A DNA stretch of 64,000 nt from Pontibacter sp. HSC-36F09 (GTDB lineage Bacteria > Bacteroidota > Bacteroidia > Cytophagales > Hymenobacteraceae), in NCBI RefSeq assembly GCF_024171605.1, contig NZ_JALKAA010000008.1:62001-126000 (forward strand), written 5' to 3'. Under the pieces are notes generated by a model that saw nothing but the letters and a program-made list of their open reading frames with translations, was not told the DNA's origin and did not search any database. Positions 43,513 to 52,683 of this stretch are shown in pieces. A program made the position numbers and the translations under genes. Each line of letters begins with the position of its first letter. Within the stretch, counting starts at the first letter, position 1.

Positions 43513-44226
43513 ATGACCAAACTCAGTGTAAATATAAACAAAATAGCCACACTGCGGAACGCCCGCGGCGGCGACAGACCCAATGTAGTACAGGCCGCCA
43601 AGGATTGCGAGCGGTTCGGCGCTGAAGGTATAACAGTGCACCCGCGCCCCGACGAGCGCCACATCCGCTACCGCGACGTGTATGACCTGAAAGAAGTCGT
43701 GACTACCGAGTTTAACATTGAAGGCAATCCGACGCCCGATTTTCTGAAACTAGTAAAAGAAGTGCGACCAGCTCAGGCCACGCTAGTGCCTGATGCGCCC
43801 GACGCCATCACCTCCAACGCCGGCTGGGACACGTTGCAGCACAAAGATTTTCTGACGGACGTGATCGGCGAGCTGAAGGAACTAGGTATACGCACCTCTA
43901 TTTTTGTGGACCCGGATGTGCGGATGATCGAAGGAGCTTCTTTTGTTGGAACAGACCGGGTTGAACTCTACACCGAAGCCTATGCCAAAGGCTACCCAAC
44001 CAACCCTGAAGAAGCGATACGCTCATACCTGGTGGCGGCGCAAAAAGCACAGGAGTTTGGCATCGGGCTCAACGCTGGCCACGATCTCGATATCGACAAC
44101 CTGAAGTACTTAAAAGACACGCTGCCCGGCTTGCTGGAAGTGAGCATCGGGCATGCGCTGATCTGCGATGCGCTATACCTTGGGCTGGAAAATACGATCC
44201 AGCTATACCTGCGTCAACTTAAATAA
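43513..44226 (+). CDS. pdxJ: Pyridoxine 5'-phosphate synthase
   Basis: A 237-residue TIM-barrel enzyme condensing 3-amino-2-oxopropyl phosphate and deoxyxylulose 5-phosphate to pyridoxine 5'-phosphate. Conserved blocks are [17 protein letters not shown], the substrate motif [28 protein letters not shown], and [13 protein letters not shown] with [13 protein letters not shown]. The start at 43513 begins [10 protein letters not shown]; an ATG 14 codons upstream gives an unlike extension. It is followed after one base by mnmH. Its two Leu-Tyr-Leu stretches near the 3' end both use CTA-TAC-CTN and so form TATACCT. Confidence 0.96.
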   Translation: MTKLSVNINKIATLRNARGGDRPNVVQAAKDCERFGAEGITVHPRPDERHIRYRDVYDLKEVVTTEFNIEGNPTPDFLKLVKEVRPAQATLVPDAPDAITSNAGWDTLQHKDFLTDVIGELKELGIRTSIFVDPDVRMIEGASFVGTDRVELYTEAYAKGYPTNPEEAIRSYLVAAQKAQEFGIGLNAGHDLDIDNLKYLKDTLPGLLEVSIGHALICDALYLGLENTIQLYLRQLK

Positions 44227-44227
44227 A

Positions 44228-45256
44228 GTGGCCAAAACCATCACTATACAAGAGTTTTTGGCAAAAGCGAAGCAATTGCCAGTGCTGGATGCCCGCGCAC
44301 CCAAAGAGTATGCGATTGGCCGTATACCGCAGGCCTTAAGCTTCCCTATTTTTTCGGATGAGGAGCGGGCTACGGTGGGTGCCGCTTACAAACAACAGGG
44401 GCACGACCCGGCTGTGCTGATCGGGCTCGACCTGTTTGGCCCTAAAATGTCAGGGTTTGTGCGGGAGGCGGAGAAGCTGGCTCCGACCAAAGAGGTACTG
44501 GTGCATTGCTGGCGCGGCGGTATGCGCAGCAGCGCCATGGCCTGGCTCCTCGACTTTGCCGGATTTCAGGTATACCTGCTACAGGGCGGCTACAAAGCTT
44601 ACCGGCAGTATATGCACGAGCAGTTTGAGCGTGAGCGCCCGCTGCTCATTATCAGTGGCAATACCGGAAGTGGCAAAACCGACCTGCTCCCATACCTGCA
44701 GCAGCACAGTCAACAAGTCATTGACCTCGAAGGGCTGGCAAGTCACAAAGGCTCTTCTTTCGGGGGCATCGGCATGGAACCGCAACCCAGCACCGAGCAC
44801 TTCGAGAACCTGCTAGGTATGGCTATGCTCGAACTGGATGATCAAAAACCGCTTTGGCTGGAAGACGAAAGTATCGGCATCGGAAAGGTACAGTTGCCCA
44901 AGCCTCTCTACAATCGTATGCAGGTATCCCCGACCATTGTGCTCGATGTTCCGAAGTCGCTGCGTATACAGAAGCTCGCTGAGGAATATTGCTGCACCGA
45001 TCGGGTTGTGCTCGAATCTGCCATTCTAAGAATAAAGAAACGACTAGGCGGATTGGCTACCAAAGAAGCGATTGAAGCCATCTCAGCTGGCGACATGGAG
45101 AAGATGGTTGACATTGCCCTGACCTATTATGACAAAGCTTATACCTACGAACTGGCTAAAAAGCAAAGTGTGCTGCGCCTGCCTCTGGAAACTTTGAACC
45201 CGGAAGAAAACGCCCAGCGCCTGATTGAATTCGCAAAACAGCAAAAGCTGATTTAA
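44228..45256 (+). CDS. mnmH: tRNA 2-selenouridine synthase
   Basis: A 342-residue MnmH (SelU/YbbB), which replaces sulfur with selenium in the wobble 2-thiouridine of tRNAs using selenophosphate. The N-terminal rhodanese domain has the active Cys94 in VHCWRGGMRSSAMAWLL, and a P-loop SGNTGSGKTDLL opens the C-terminal domain. The start is a GTG at 44228, one base after the pdxJ stop, giving MAKTITIQEFL; a longer reading would lie over pdxJ. Its donor enzyme SelD is encoded 0.9 kb downstream with one unrelated gene between. Confidence 0.95.
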   Translation: MAKTITIQEFLAKAKQLPVLDARAPKEYAIGRIPQALSFPIFSDEERATVGAAYKQQGHDPAVLIGLDLFGPKMSGFVREAEKLAPTKEVLVHCWRGGMRSSAMAWLLDFAGFQVYLLQGGYKAYRQYMHEQFERERPLLIISGNTGSGKTDLLPYLQQHSQQVIDLEGLASHKGSSFGGIGMEPQPSTEHFENLLGMAMLELDDQKPLWLEDESIGIGKVQLPKPLYNRMQVSPTIVLDVPKSLRIQKLAEEYCCTDRVVLESAILRIKKRLGGLATKEAIEAISAGDMEKMVDIALTYYDKAYTYELAKKQSVLRLPLETLNPEENAQRLIEFAKQQKLI

Positions 45257-45368
45257 GGTAAAGCCAGTCTCTTTGATGAAGAAAGCGTTCCCTGTATGAG
45301 AACTTGTAATATAAATCAGGCGACAGAGCTTACATAAACTAGTAAGCAGGTATACAAGAGAATAAATA

Positions 45369-46025
45369 ATGGAAGAATATCTACTCAATTTAATTGAAAG
45401 AATGGGCAATGACAGTGGCCAAAACAATATGGAAGCTGTGTATGACAGTAGTAAAACAATCTCTTGGAAAGCATTCAGAGAAGCTGAAAAACAGGATAAT
45501 GAAAGTTACATTCCTCAATTAATGGAATTTATTGAGAAGGAAAAGAATAAGAAGAAAAAAGACAGAGCCTATTTCCTATTAGGTCACATAGCAAAAAATA
45601 CAGGAAATATAGTAGCAGTTAAGTTTCTGATACAGCAAGTAGAGAAGGAAACAGATAAATATGTAGTCTCTGCGCTGCTTGATATAATTGCGTATTTGAA
45701 GAAGCCAAATGGCATGGACTTGCAACCTATTCTCAATGCAATGAAAAGTGAGAAATGGTTAATTAGGCATAGTGCTATTTCCGCTTTGAAAGAATCTTCA
45801 GATGAAGAGGTAGAGAATGCCTTAGTTGAAGTTCTTAATAACTCAACTGACCCAAATGATTTGACTTATGCCAATGCAACTCTTAATAAAGTTGGTACAC
45901 CCAAAGCTATACCATACATTAAGAACCATCTAAGAAGCAGAAAAAGAGATGTTAAGTTGTCGGCTAAACTTGCAATAGAAGAAATTGAAAAACGATACAA
46001 GTCTACTAAAAGCACAGACCGTTAA
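45369..46025 (+). CDS. HEAT-repeat protein, AT-rich
   Basis: A 218-residue all-helical protein with HEAT/PBS-type repeats, for example WLIRHSAISALKESSDEEVENALVEVL and RDVKLSAKLAIEEIEKRY. It has no signal peptide and is rich in Lys and Glu. By eye its base composition is far more AT-rich than the surrounding genes, with many AAA, GAA and ATA codons, suggesting recent transfer. It sits between mnmH and selD on the same strand. No partner or function is recognised; HEAT proteins usually act as protein-binding scaffolds, and some in bacteria relate to lyases or immunity. Confidence 0.8.
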   Translation: MEEYLLNLIERMGNDSGQNNMEAVYDSSKTISWKAFREAEKQDNESYIPQLMEFIEKEKNKKKKDRAYFLLGHIAKNTGNIVAVKFLIQQVEKETDKYVVSALLDIIAYLKKPNGMDLQPILNAMKSEKWLIRHSAISALKESSDEEVENALVEVLNNSTDPNDLTYANATLNKVGTPKAIPYIKNHLRSRKRDVKLSAKLAIEEIEKRYKSTKSTDR

Positions 46026-46168
46026 GCAAGCATATATCACATGCTTCCGCAAAAGCCTTACAAGTAACACGCAGCCGTTGATAATAACTTAAAGGTATAA
46101 TTTATACACACAAGTCCATCACAGATATAACTAGCATAGCTTATACCTAGCATATACAACCATTTACC

Positions 46169-47221
46169 ATGGAAGAAATCAACACACAAGACATAAAACT
46201 CACCCAGTACAGCCACGGCGCTGGCTGCGGCTGCAAGATTTCCCCCAAAGTGCTCGATACGATCCTGCACACCGACATCCACTACCCCGAAAACGACAAG
46301 CTGCTGGTGGGCAACAGTTCCCGCGACGATGCCGCCGTGTACGACATTGGCAATGGCCGCGCCGTCATCAGCACCACCGACTTCTTCATGCCGATCGTGG
46401 ATGATGCCTATGACTTCGGCCGCATCGCTTCCGCCAACGCCATTTCGGATGTGTATGCCATGGGCGGCACGCCTACCATGGCTATTGCCGTGCTGGGATG
46501 GCCTATTGATAAACTGGCGCCAGAAGTTGCCAAGCGCGTGATCGAAGGTAGCCGCAGCATCTGCCACGAAGCAGGTATACCGTTGGCAGGCGGCCACAGC
46601 ATCGACAGTCCGGAGCCGATCTTTGGACTGGCCGTAAGCGGTATGCTCGACATCCCGAACCTGAAACGAAACGATACCGCCACCGCCGGCTGCGAGCTAT
46701 ACCTGACCAAACCGCTGGGTGTAGGCATTCTGACCACCGCTCAGAAGAAAGCCATCCTAAAACCGGAACATGCTCACCTGGCGCCACAGCAGATGATGCA
46801 GCTGAACAAAATCGGTGCAGACTTGGGGCAGTTGTCACAAGTAAAAGCCATGACCGACGTGACGGGCTTTGGTTTGCTGGGTCACCTCTCCGAGATGTGC
46901 GAAGGCAGCAACTTAACGGCAGAAATACACTTCGACAGAGTGCCGGTTATACCTGAGGCTTTAGATTACTTAGCGCAAAAAGCTATACCTGGCGGCACCC
47001 ACCGCAACTTTGACAGCTACGGTCACAAAATAGCTGAACTCACTCCAGACAAGAAACACCTGCTCTGCGACCCGCAAACAAGTGGCGGCCTGTTGGTAGC
47101 CGTAGACCCGATTGGTCGCGAAGAAGTGCTACAGCTGTTTGAAAAGTACGGTCTGCAACTCCAGCCGCTAGGTGTGCTGAGAGAGCGCGGAAGCGAAGAG
47201 AGGCTGATCCAGGTGGTATAG
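46169..47221 (+). CDS. selD: Selenide, water dikinase
   Basis: A 350-residue selenophosphate synthetase. The catalytic Cys20 and Lys23 are in [11 protein letters not shown], equivalent to Cys17 and Lys20 of E. coli; this enzyme uses Cys and not selenocysteine. Further signatures are [55 protein letters not shown] and [13 protein letters not shown]. With mnmH upstream and no selA or selB in view, the apparent use of selenium here is tRNA modification. The gene contains several TATACCT motifs, each with CTATACCTG or AGGTATACC context. Confidence 0.97.
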   Translation: MEEINTQDIKLTQYSHGAGCGCKISPKVLDTILHTDIHYPENDKLLVGNSSRDDAAVYDIGNGRAVISTTDFFMPIVDDAYDFGRIASANAISDVYAMGGTPTMAIAVLGWPIDKLAPEVAKRVIEGSRSICHEAGIPLAGGHSIDSPEPIFGLAVSGMLDIPNLKRNDTATAGCELYLTKPLGVGILTTAQKKAILKPEHAHLAPQQMMQLNKIGADLGQLSQVKAMTDVTGFGLLGHLSEMCEGSNLTAEIHFDRVPVIPEALDYLAQKAIPGGTHRNFDSYGHKIAELTPDKKHLLCDPQTSGGLLVAVDPIGREEVLQLFEKYGLQLQPLGVLRERGSEERLIQVV

Positions 47222-47253
47222 CGACCGTTTGCATCTTGCTTCCGTAAGCCTAC

Positions 47254-47285
47254 ATTGATAACTGATAATTGATCCCTGATCTCTG
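47254..47285. repeat. Short drifting repeat after selD
   Basis: Tandem units TTGATAACTGATAATTGATCCCTGATCTCTGA-like (TGATAACTGATAATTGAT core). Such drifting repeats are found between several genes in this window. Confidence 0.4.
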
Positions 47286-47291
47286 AAAAAC

Positions 47292-48062
47292 ATGAAACTA
47301 CACTACAAGGAAATGGGCCACGGGCAGCCGCTGCTGATCTTGCACGGGCTGTTCGGCACATTGGATAACTGGGCAACCCTGGCCAAGCGACTGTCGGAGC
47401 ACTACAATGTGTTCTTGGTAGACCTCCGCAACCACGGCCGCTCCCCGCACAGCGAACAGCACGACTACGATGCAATGGCCGAAGATGTGCTGCGCCTCGT
47501 GGACGAGCTGCAAATACCGACGCCGGCTATCATGGGGCATTCTATGGGCGGAAAAGTAGCAATGAACTATGCATTGAAATACCCGACCCGCCTCACCAAA
47601 CTGATTGTGGTAGATATTGCTCCGAAAGCTTACCCTCCGCATCACGACGAGATCATCGATGCCCTGCAGTCGGTGGACATAAGCAGCGTAACCAGCCGCA
47701 GCGAGGTGGATAAACAACTGGCCAATACGATCTCGCAGGAGGACGTGAGACTCTTCCTGATGAAAAACCTGTATCGCAAAGAAGACAACACCTTCGGCTG
47801 GCGCATGAACCTCGATGCGATTGAGAAAAACTACGATAAGATAGCCGCTCCTATCACTTCCGATATACCTTTCAAGAAAAACACGCTCTTCATCAAAGGC
47901 GGCAGGTCCAGGTATATTATGCCAGAGGATGTGTATGGCACTATTGAGCATTTGTTTACACTGGTAGAAGTCGAAACTATACCTGAGGCCGGCCATTGGG
48001 TACATGCCGAGGCACCGGACCAGGTATACGATCTGGTTACGAGGTTCCTGGATACTAACTAA
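47292..48062 (+). CDS. Alpha/beta-fold hydrolase, YbfF-like esterase
   Basis: A 256-residue esterase of the alpha/beta fold, closest in pattern to E. coli YbfF. The oxyanion segment is LILHGLFGTLDNWATLAKRL, the strand VDLRNHGRSPHS is the typical second motif, the nucleophile lies in IMGHSMGGKVAMNYA, and the His is in EAGHWVHAEAPD. It has no signal peptide and is probably cytosolic. The substrate (short-chain esters or thioesters) is not determined. Confidence 0.92.
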   Translation: MKLHYKEMGHGQPLLILHGLFGTLDNWATLAKRLSEHYNVFLVDLRNHGRSPHSEQHDYDAMAEDVLRLVDELQIPTPAIMGHSMGGKVAMNYALKYPTRLTKLIVVDIAPKAYPPHHDEIIDALQSVDISSVTSRSEVDKQLANTISQEDVRLFLMKNLYRKEDNTFGWRMNLDAIEKNYDKIAAPITSDIPFKKNTLFIKGGRSRYIMPEDVYGTIEHLFTLVEVETIPEAGHWVHAEAPDQVYDLVTRFLDTN

Positions 48063-48066
48063 GTCC

Positions 48067-48110
48067 GGATCAGGATTCTTAGGATTGTAAAAAAGATTTT
48101 CAGGATGGAA
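48067..48110. repeat. AGGATT-type intergenic repeat
   Basis: Repeated AGGATT / AGGATG units spaced by 8-16 bp directly after the esterase gene (CAGGATTCTTAGGATTG and TTTTCAGGATGG). Similar imperfect elements are common between Bacteroidota genes. Confidence 0.4.
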
Positions 48111-48293
48111 TATGTCTTTCCAGCGTGTTCCTGGTTGTGTAAACTCGGGCTAACATGGGAATCACTCTTCCGGAATAACCACAAGTGTATAAGCCGTGGC
48201 TACAAACTGCGGCTTATGCTTAAGGTATAGCCACCACAACAGGTATAACTCTGCAACATTCCAACCATCAGCAATTCCACAACTAAAAGCCTC

Positions 48294-49010
48294 ATGAAAA
48301 AAACCGGCACGCTATACCTGATTCCGACGATACTGGCTGACGACACAGCCGACCAGGTGATTTCGCCACAAGTAAAGGACACGGTTAGTCGCCTAAGGTA
48401 TTTCATTGTGGAGAACCTGCGCACCGCCCGCCGCTTTGTTAAAAGCATCTGCCCGGAACTGGTGATCGAGCAACTCAATTTTGTGCAGGTAGACAAGGAT
48501 GCCACGCCCGCTCAGGTGCAAGCCTCTCTAAAGCCACTGCTGGAGCAAGGTATAGACGCTGGTATTATTTCGGAAGCAGGTTGCCCAGGTATAGCCGACC
48601 CCGGGGCTGAGGTGGCCAGGTATGCGCATCAGAAAGGTATACGGGTAGTGCCTTTTGCCGGTCCGTCAGCTATTCTGCTCAGCCTGATGGCCAGTGGCTT
48701 CAACGGACAGCGCTTTGCCTTCCACGGTTATCTGCCCATCGAGAAAGGGCCACGACTGCAGGCACTGCGAAACCTGGAAAAGGAGATGCTACAGCGGGAC
48801 CAGACCCAGATTTTCATGGAGACGCCCTACCGCAACAACAAACTGCTCGAAGACCTGCTGCAGACGCTCAGCGGAGGCACCCGTCTCTGCATTGCGGCCA
48901 ACATCACCTCGCCAGAGCACGAGTTCATCCAGACCAAAACGATTGCCGAATGGAAAGGCAAGCTGCCGGATATTCACAAGCAACCAGCGGTATTTCTGAT
49001 CTACAAGTAA
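48294..49010 (+). CDS. RsmI-like SAM-dependent methyltransferase
   Basis: A 238-residue methyltransferase of the tetrapyrrole-methylase fold, the family of 16S rRNA (cytidine-1402-2'-O) methyltransferase RsmI. The SAM-binding patterns GIISEAGCPGIADPGAEVAR and VVPFAGPSAILLSLMASGF are clear, as are FHGYLPIEKGPR and FMETPYRNNKLLEDLL. It lacks the usual first RsmI motif, opening instead with GTLYLIPTILADDTADQVI, which identifies a Bacteroidota paralogue group distinct from RsmI itself. The target is probably RNA but is unproven. Confidence 0.88.
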   Translation: MKKTGTLYLIPTILADDTADQVISPQVKDTVSRLRYFIVENLRTARRFVKSICPELVIEQLNFVQVDKDATPAQVQASLKPLLEQGIDAGIISEAGCPGIADPGAEVARYAHQKGIRVVPFAGPSAILLSLMASGFNGQRFAFHGYLPIEKGPRLQALRNLEKEMLQRDQTQIFMETPYRNNKLLEDLLQTLSGGTRLCIAANITSPEHEFIQTKTIAEWKGKLPDIHKQPAVFLIYK

Positions 49011-49075
49011 TTGGCCTTAAAGCACATTTCAGCAATACCAGCTTTTAAGCTATACCTGAAGTTCCACACTAACAT

Positions 49076-50116
49076 CTACCAACCTTCAGGTATAACCCTG
49101 GTTGCGCCCTTCATTACCTCACAATCGTCGGGGTAGCGGAACGGGGCGAAAGGATAGTCAATATCATTGCGCAAAATGGTTACCTGCCTGATGCTTACTC
49201 CGGATACATCAAAAAAGCCGATCACCTGCTCATTTTCATTGTTTACGCTGGTGATGTTCCCTTTTACTTCAGCCGGTGGCGGATCAAAAACAGTACCTGT
49301 GGCGAGCTTTTGCTGCTCCAGGATACGAAAGAAATTGTAGGCATCCTCGCTGATCGAATGCTGGTATAGCGTCAGTTTGTTCTTCACGCCCAAATATTTT
49401 TCAAAAGGCATGAAGAGCACATTCTGACGAAGTACCTTCTTTCCATTGGTCAAGCGGTCATCTATCACTTTGAGTTGTTCAAGGTTTTCTTCCAGAAAGC
49501 ATTGCGTACAACATTCTTTTGGAGCGGGAAGCCCGGTGAACGGATGAATGTAATCCTGGGGCTGTGTTCTGACCTCGTACTGGGTAGCGAAAGACCATCG
49601 CAAAAAAGTCTTCTCTTCTGCCGGATCCTCGTAATCGACAAGTACATTATAGCCCGGAAGTAATTGCTGTTCGCGTTCTCCCGGAAAGGCAAATGTCTGC
49701 TCAGCAACTTCAAATTGAACAGAATCGATCGCGATTGGCTCTCTCATAACAACCGACTCCGATTGGTAGAGTTGGTCGCCTACCGTGACGTTGAGCGTAT
49801 AAGTACGTCCTGGGACTCCCGTTGCCTTGCCAAAAGTGGAAGGATAATAATACCCTGCCTTATCATAAAAGAACTGGTACCACTCTCCTTCATTACTTGT
49901 AACAGTTACAATCGCCTTTTCTTCAAACTCATTGTAGGGGGAGGAATGTGGCTGAGAATAACTTAGCCGCACAAAGTTCAAACTGGCCTCATTTGTAAAG
50001 TACCCTTCTACTACTAGGTGCTTTCTTTGGGTGCTCAGGTCCGTATCCACTGGGTCGATACAACTGGTGAAAATTAGCAGGAGAAAAAATGGCAGCAACC
50101 TTCGTAGCATACGCAT
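49076..50116 (-). CDS. DUF4249 outer-membrane lipoprotein
   Basis: A 346-residue DUF4249 lipoprotein. The signal peptide ends in the lipobox-like FTSC with Cys19. The sequence is beta-rich (VVEGYFTNEASLNFVRLSYSQPH, YTLNVTVGDQLYQSESVVM) and contains a central Cys-rich loop CCTQCFLEE. It starts at the last base of the TonB-dependent receptor stop codon, so the two are translationally coupled. DUF4249 proteins regularly pair with a receptor of this type, presumably as its surface or periplasmic partner; the ligand is unknown. Confidence 0.88.
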   Translation of the reverse strand: MRMLRRLLPFFLLLIFTSCIDPVDTDLSTQRKHLVVEGYFTNEASLNFVRLSYSQPHSSPYNEFEEKAIVTVTSNEGEWYQFFYDKAGYYYPSTFGKATGVPGRTYTLNVTVGDQLYQSESVVMREPIAIDSVQFEVAEQTFAFPGEREQQLLPGYNVLVDYEDPAEEKTFLRWSFATQYEVRTQPQDYIHPFTGLPAPKECCTQCFLEENLEQLKVIDDRLTNGKKVLRQNVLFMPFEKYLGVKNKLTLYQHSISEDAYNFFRILEQQKLATGTVFDPPPAEVKGNITSVNNENEQVIGFFDVSGVSIRQVTILRNDIDYPFAPFRYPDDCEVMKGATRVIPEGW

Positions 50117-52473
50117 TAGAATTTAACATTAAAATTAATTGAAGGTATAGGAGCCCCGATCACAGCTAGTTTATACGCCCCCGGTGCTTCTCCATAGTGG
50201 TGCTGGTAGAGCATAGAGTAGGCATTCTTTCTGCCATACAGATTATAAATGGAGAAGCTACCACTGTACTCCGCCTTGCCCCTTTTGATTATTTCCCGAT
50301 TCAAGGACACATCCAGGCGGTGATAGTCGGGCATTCGCTCCTGATTTCGGCCGGAATAATTGGCAAAGATCTGCCCCTGGTACCAATACCAGGAATCTGC
50401 TACAGTAACGGGTCTGCCGGTGGTATAAGTAAAGTTGGCCGTCACTTTCCATTTGGGCCAAAGATGATAATCGGCAAATATGTTCAGGTTGATCGGTTTG
50501 TCATAATTAGACGGATAAGCTTTCCCATCATTGATGGTTTCTGCTTCGGTTTTGCCGGCTATCGTTCTAAAAGACCTTGAGTACGTCAGGCTGACCCACC
50601 CAGTAAGTCGTCCTTGGTTCTTTTTCAGCATCCATTCAGAGCCGTAGGCCTCCCCATCTCCGAACAGTAAATCCGATTCGAGTGTGGGGTTGAGCAGGAG
50701 CGTTGCCCCGTCTTTGTAATCGATCTGGTTATAGAGCTTTTTATAATATACTTCCCAGCTGAAGTCATACCAACTCTCCGGATCCGAGTAGAAGTATCCC
50801 AAAGACACCTGATCTGCCACCTGAGGCTCTATGTGTTTGTTGGATAGTTTCCAGACATCCACCGGGGTGATGGCAGCCGTGTTTGAAATAAGCTGAATGT
50901 ACTGCCTGGTTCTGCTATAGCCTGCTTTAAAAGAAGTATTGTCCGTTAGAGAATATTTGAAGGATGCCCGTGGCTCAAGCCCATAGTAGGTTTGCACCAC
51001 CTTTCCTGTACCATAGGACAGCGTATCGACAATATTCACATCATTCTTAGGTTGGCCTTCTGCATACACGTAAGTATCTGATGGGCCTATTTTAGCAAAC
51101 TGAGAGAAACGCAGTCCCACTGACATCGACAGCCTGTCGGTAAGCGTCATTTCATCATTCAGGTAGACGGATGTTTCATATCCTTTATCGCTTTCTAATT
51201 GGCGCGGGTTAAGGCTAGAACTGCCATATGGCACTAATTCTCCTGGGTCAATGGCGTATACAGATGCGTCAGCACCAAAGTCAAGCTGATGTTTAGCAAG
51301 ACCGAAGTATCCAAAATCCAGCTTCAGCTGTGTCAGGTCTATACCTGAGTTAAGGGCAAATTCCTCCCCGACTGCTATACCTTCGACCTTATTTACATAG
51401 TTGCTCTTAACTACAGTAGCTATACCTGTAAAGTTGTTGTTGAAAAGATGACTCCACTTGAGCGTTCCCAGCGTGTTTTTCCACTGGTAAGTCGTATCGT
51501 TCGGGAATTTGAAGCCATCCGCACTATGGTAACCAGAGAAACTGACGGTGTTCTTTGCGTTCAGCTTATACTTAAATTTCAGGTTACCATCATAGAAATG
51601 ACCGGAGCTGTTTTTTATATTCTTGTTGGGAAAAAGCTTCATGATGTAGCCCGGGAACGCCCCTCTAACAGCAACCAGAAACGTTAGCTTGTCAGACAGA
51701 GGCCCGTCCATACTGAATTTGCCCGAGATAGGAGACACGCCGATCTCATACTTCATTCTCTCCTCATTCCCATCCCGCAGGCTTACATCCAGAATAGAAG
51801 AAATTCTGCCTCCATACCTGGCAGATATACCGCTGCGATGCAGTTCATAGCTTTTAAGGATATCCGGATTGTAGACAGAGTAGAAGCCGAACAAATGGTT
51901 GGCGTTGAATAGCGGGGCGTCATCCATCAGCACAAGGTTCTGGTCGGCACTGCCACCCCGTACAAAAAAGCCCGATGTTCCTTCGCCCGCATTTACTACT
52001 CCAGGCAATGCTGAAACACTACGCAGCACATCAGCCTCTCCTAATAGCTTTGGCATGCGTGTGAGCATCTTCTGATCGATGAACGAGCTACCCATGTGTG
52101 TGTTATTCACATCTGTAACAGGTCTGCTGGTGATCTCAACCTCTTTTAATTTGAAGTTGGCCAGTGTGAGCGTAAACTCAACCTCTTTATCAGCGGCTAT
52201 GGTAACTGACTCCCGGAAGGGCGCCATACCTATGTATTGACAGGCAATTTCGTAGTTACCCTTCTCTAATAGTAAGGAAAAGCGTCCCTGCTTATCAGTG
52301 AATACGCCTTTACCTCCTGGTGAAACTACTAAAAAAGCGCCTTCCAGTCTTTCTCCCCAGATTCCCTTCACTGTACCTGATAGTTTGTATTGCCTTGGAT
52401 TTACAGCTTGAGCCCATACGTTTAATGTGAAGACCATCAGTAAGAGGGTAATTGCGACTGATTTCCGGGGCAT
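50116..52473 (-). CDS. TonB-dependent receptor
   Basis: A 785-residue outer-membrane receptor. The signal peptide (residues 1-22) is followed by a carboxypeptidase-regulatory-like domain (YKLSGTVKGIWGERLEGAFLVVSPGGKGVFTDKQGRFSLLL), a plug domain (LLGEADVLRSVSALPGVVNAGEGTSGFFVRGGSADQNLVLMDDAPLF) and a 22-strand barrel ending in INFNVKF with the terminal Phe. It is not of the SusC type, being shorter and without the SusC-specific DNTE-like plug segment. It is paired with DUF4249. The substrate is unknown; peptides or small organic molecules are possible. Confidence 0.93.
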   Translation of the reverse strand: MPRKSVAITLLLMVFTLNVWAQAVNPRQYKLSGTVKGIWGERLEGAFLVVSPGGKGVFTDKQGRFSLLLEKGNYEIACQYIGMAPFRESVTIAADKEVEFTLTLANFKLKEVEITSRPVTDVNNTHMGSSFIDQKMLTRMPKLLGEADVLRSVSALPGVVNAGEGTSGFFVRGGSADQNLVLMDDAPLFNANHLFGFYSVYNPDILKSYELHRSGISARYGGRISSILDVSLRDGNEERMKYEIGVSPISGKFSMDGPLSDKLTFLVAVRGAFPGYIMKLFPNKNIKNSSGHFYDGNLKFKYKLNAKNTVSFSGYHSADGFKFPNDTTYQWKNTLGTLKWSHLFNNNFTGIATVVKSNYVNKVEGIAVGEEFALNSGIDLTQLKLDFGYFGLAKHQLDFGADASVYAIDPGELVPYGSSSLNPRQLESDKGYETSVYLNDEMTLTDRLSMSVGLRFSQFAKIGPSDTYVYAEGQPKNDVNIVDTLSYGTGKVVQTYYGLEPRASFKYSLTDNTSFKAGYSRTRQYIQLISNTAAITPVDVWKLSNKHIEPQVADQVSLGYFYSDPESWYDFSWEVYYKKLYNQIDYKDGATLLLNPTLESDLLFGDGEAYGSEWMLKKNQGRLTGWVSLTYSRSFRTIAGKTEAETINDGKAYPSNYDKPINLNIFADYHLWPKWKVTANFTYTTGRPVTVADSWYWYQGQIFANYSGRNQERMPDYHRLDVSLNREIIKRGKAEYSGSFSIYNLYGRKNAYSMLYQHHYGEAPGAYKLAVIGAPIPSINFNVKF

Positions 52474-52601
52474 ATGGAGCGAAATATTGTTTAAATACTT
52501 TTTTAAATATACAAAGTTTGGACATTCAATTACTACTAGCGCTAAAAGCTTTTCAATAAATCAACCTGACACTGCCTTTGCTATAAATTCCTACAAAAAG
52601 A

Positions 52602-52628
52602 AAAGGTCTCCGGATTCCGGAGACCTTT
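52602..52628 (-). terminator. Terminator of SusCD pair 1
   Basis: A 13-bp perfect stem (AAAGGTCTCCGGA and complement) with a tight loop, followed on the minus strand by TTCTTTTTG, 56 bp past the susD stop. Confidence 0.75.
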
Positions 52629-52683
52629 GCCAATGAAGAAGACTACTACCTAGTTTTCTTAAAATTCAATTACTATTTTATTA

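Noticed and set aside
47298-48005. Open frame of 235 codons on the minus strand
   Set aside because: It is antisense to the YbfF-like esterase, whose catalytic motifs are intact.
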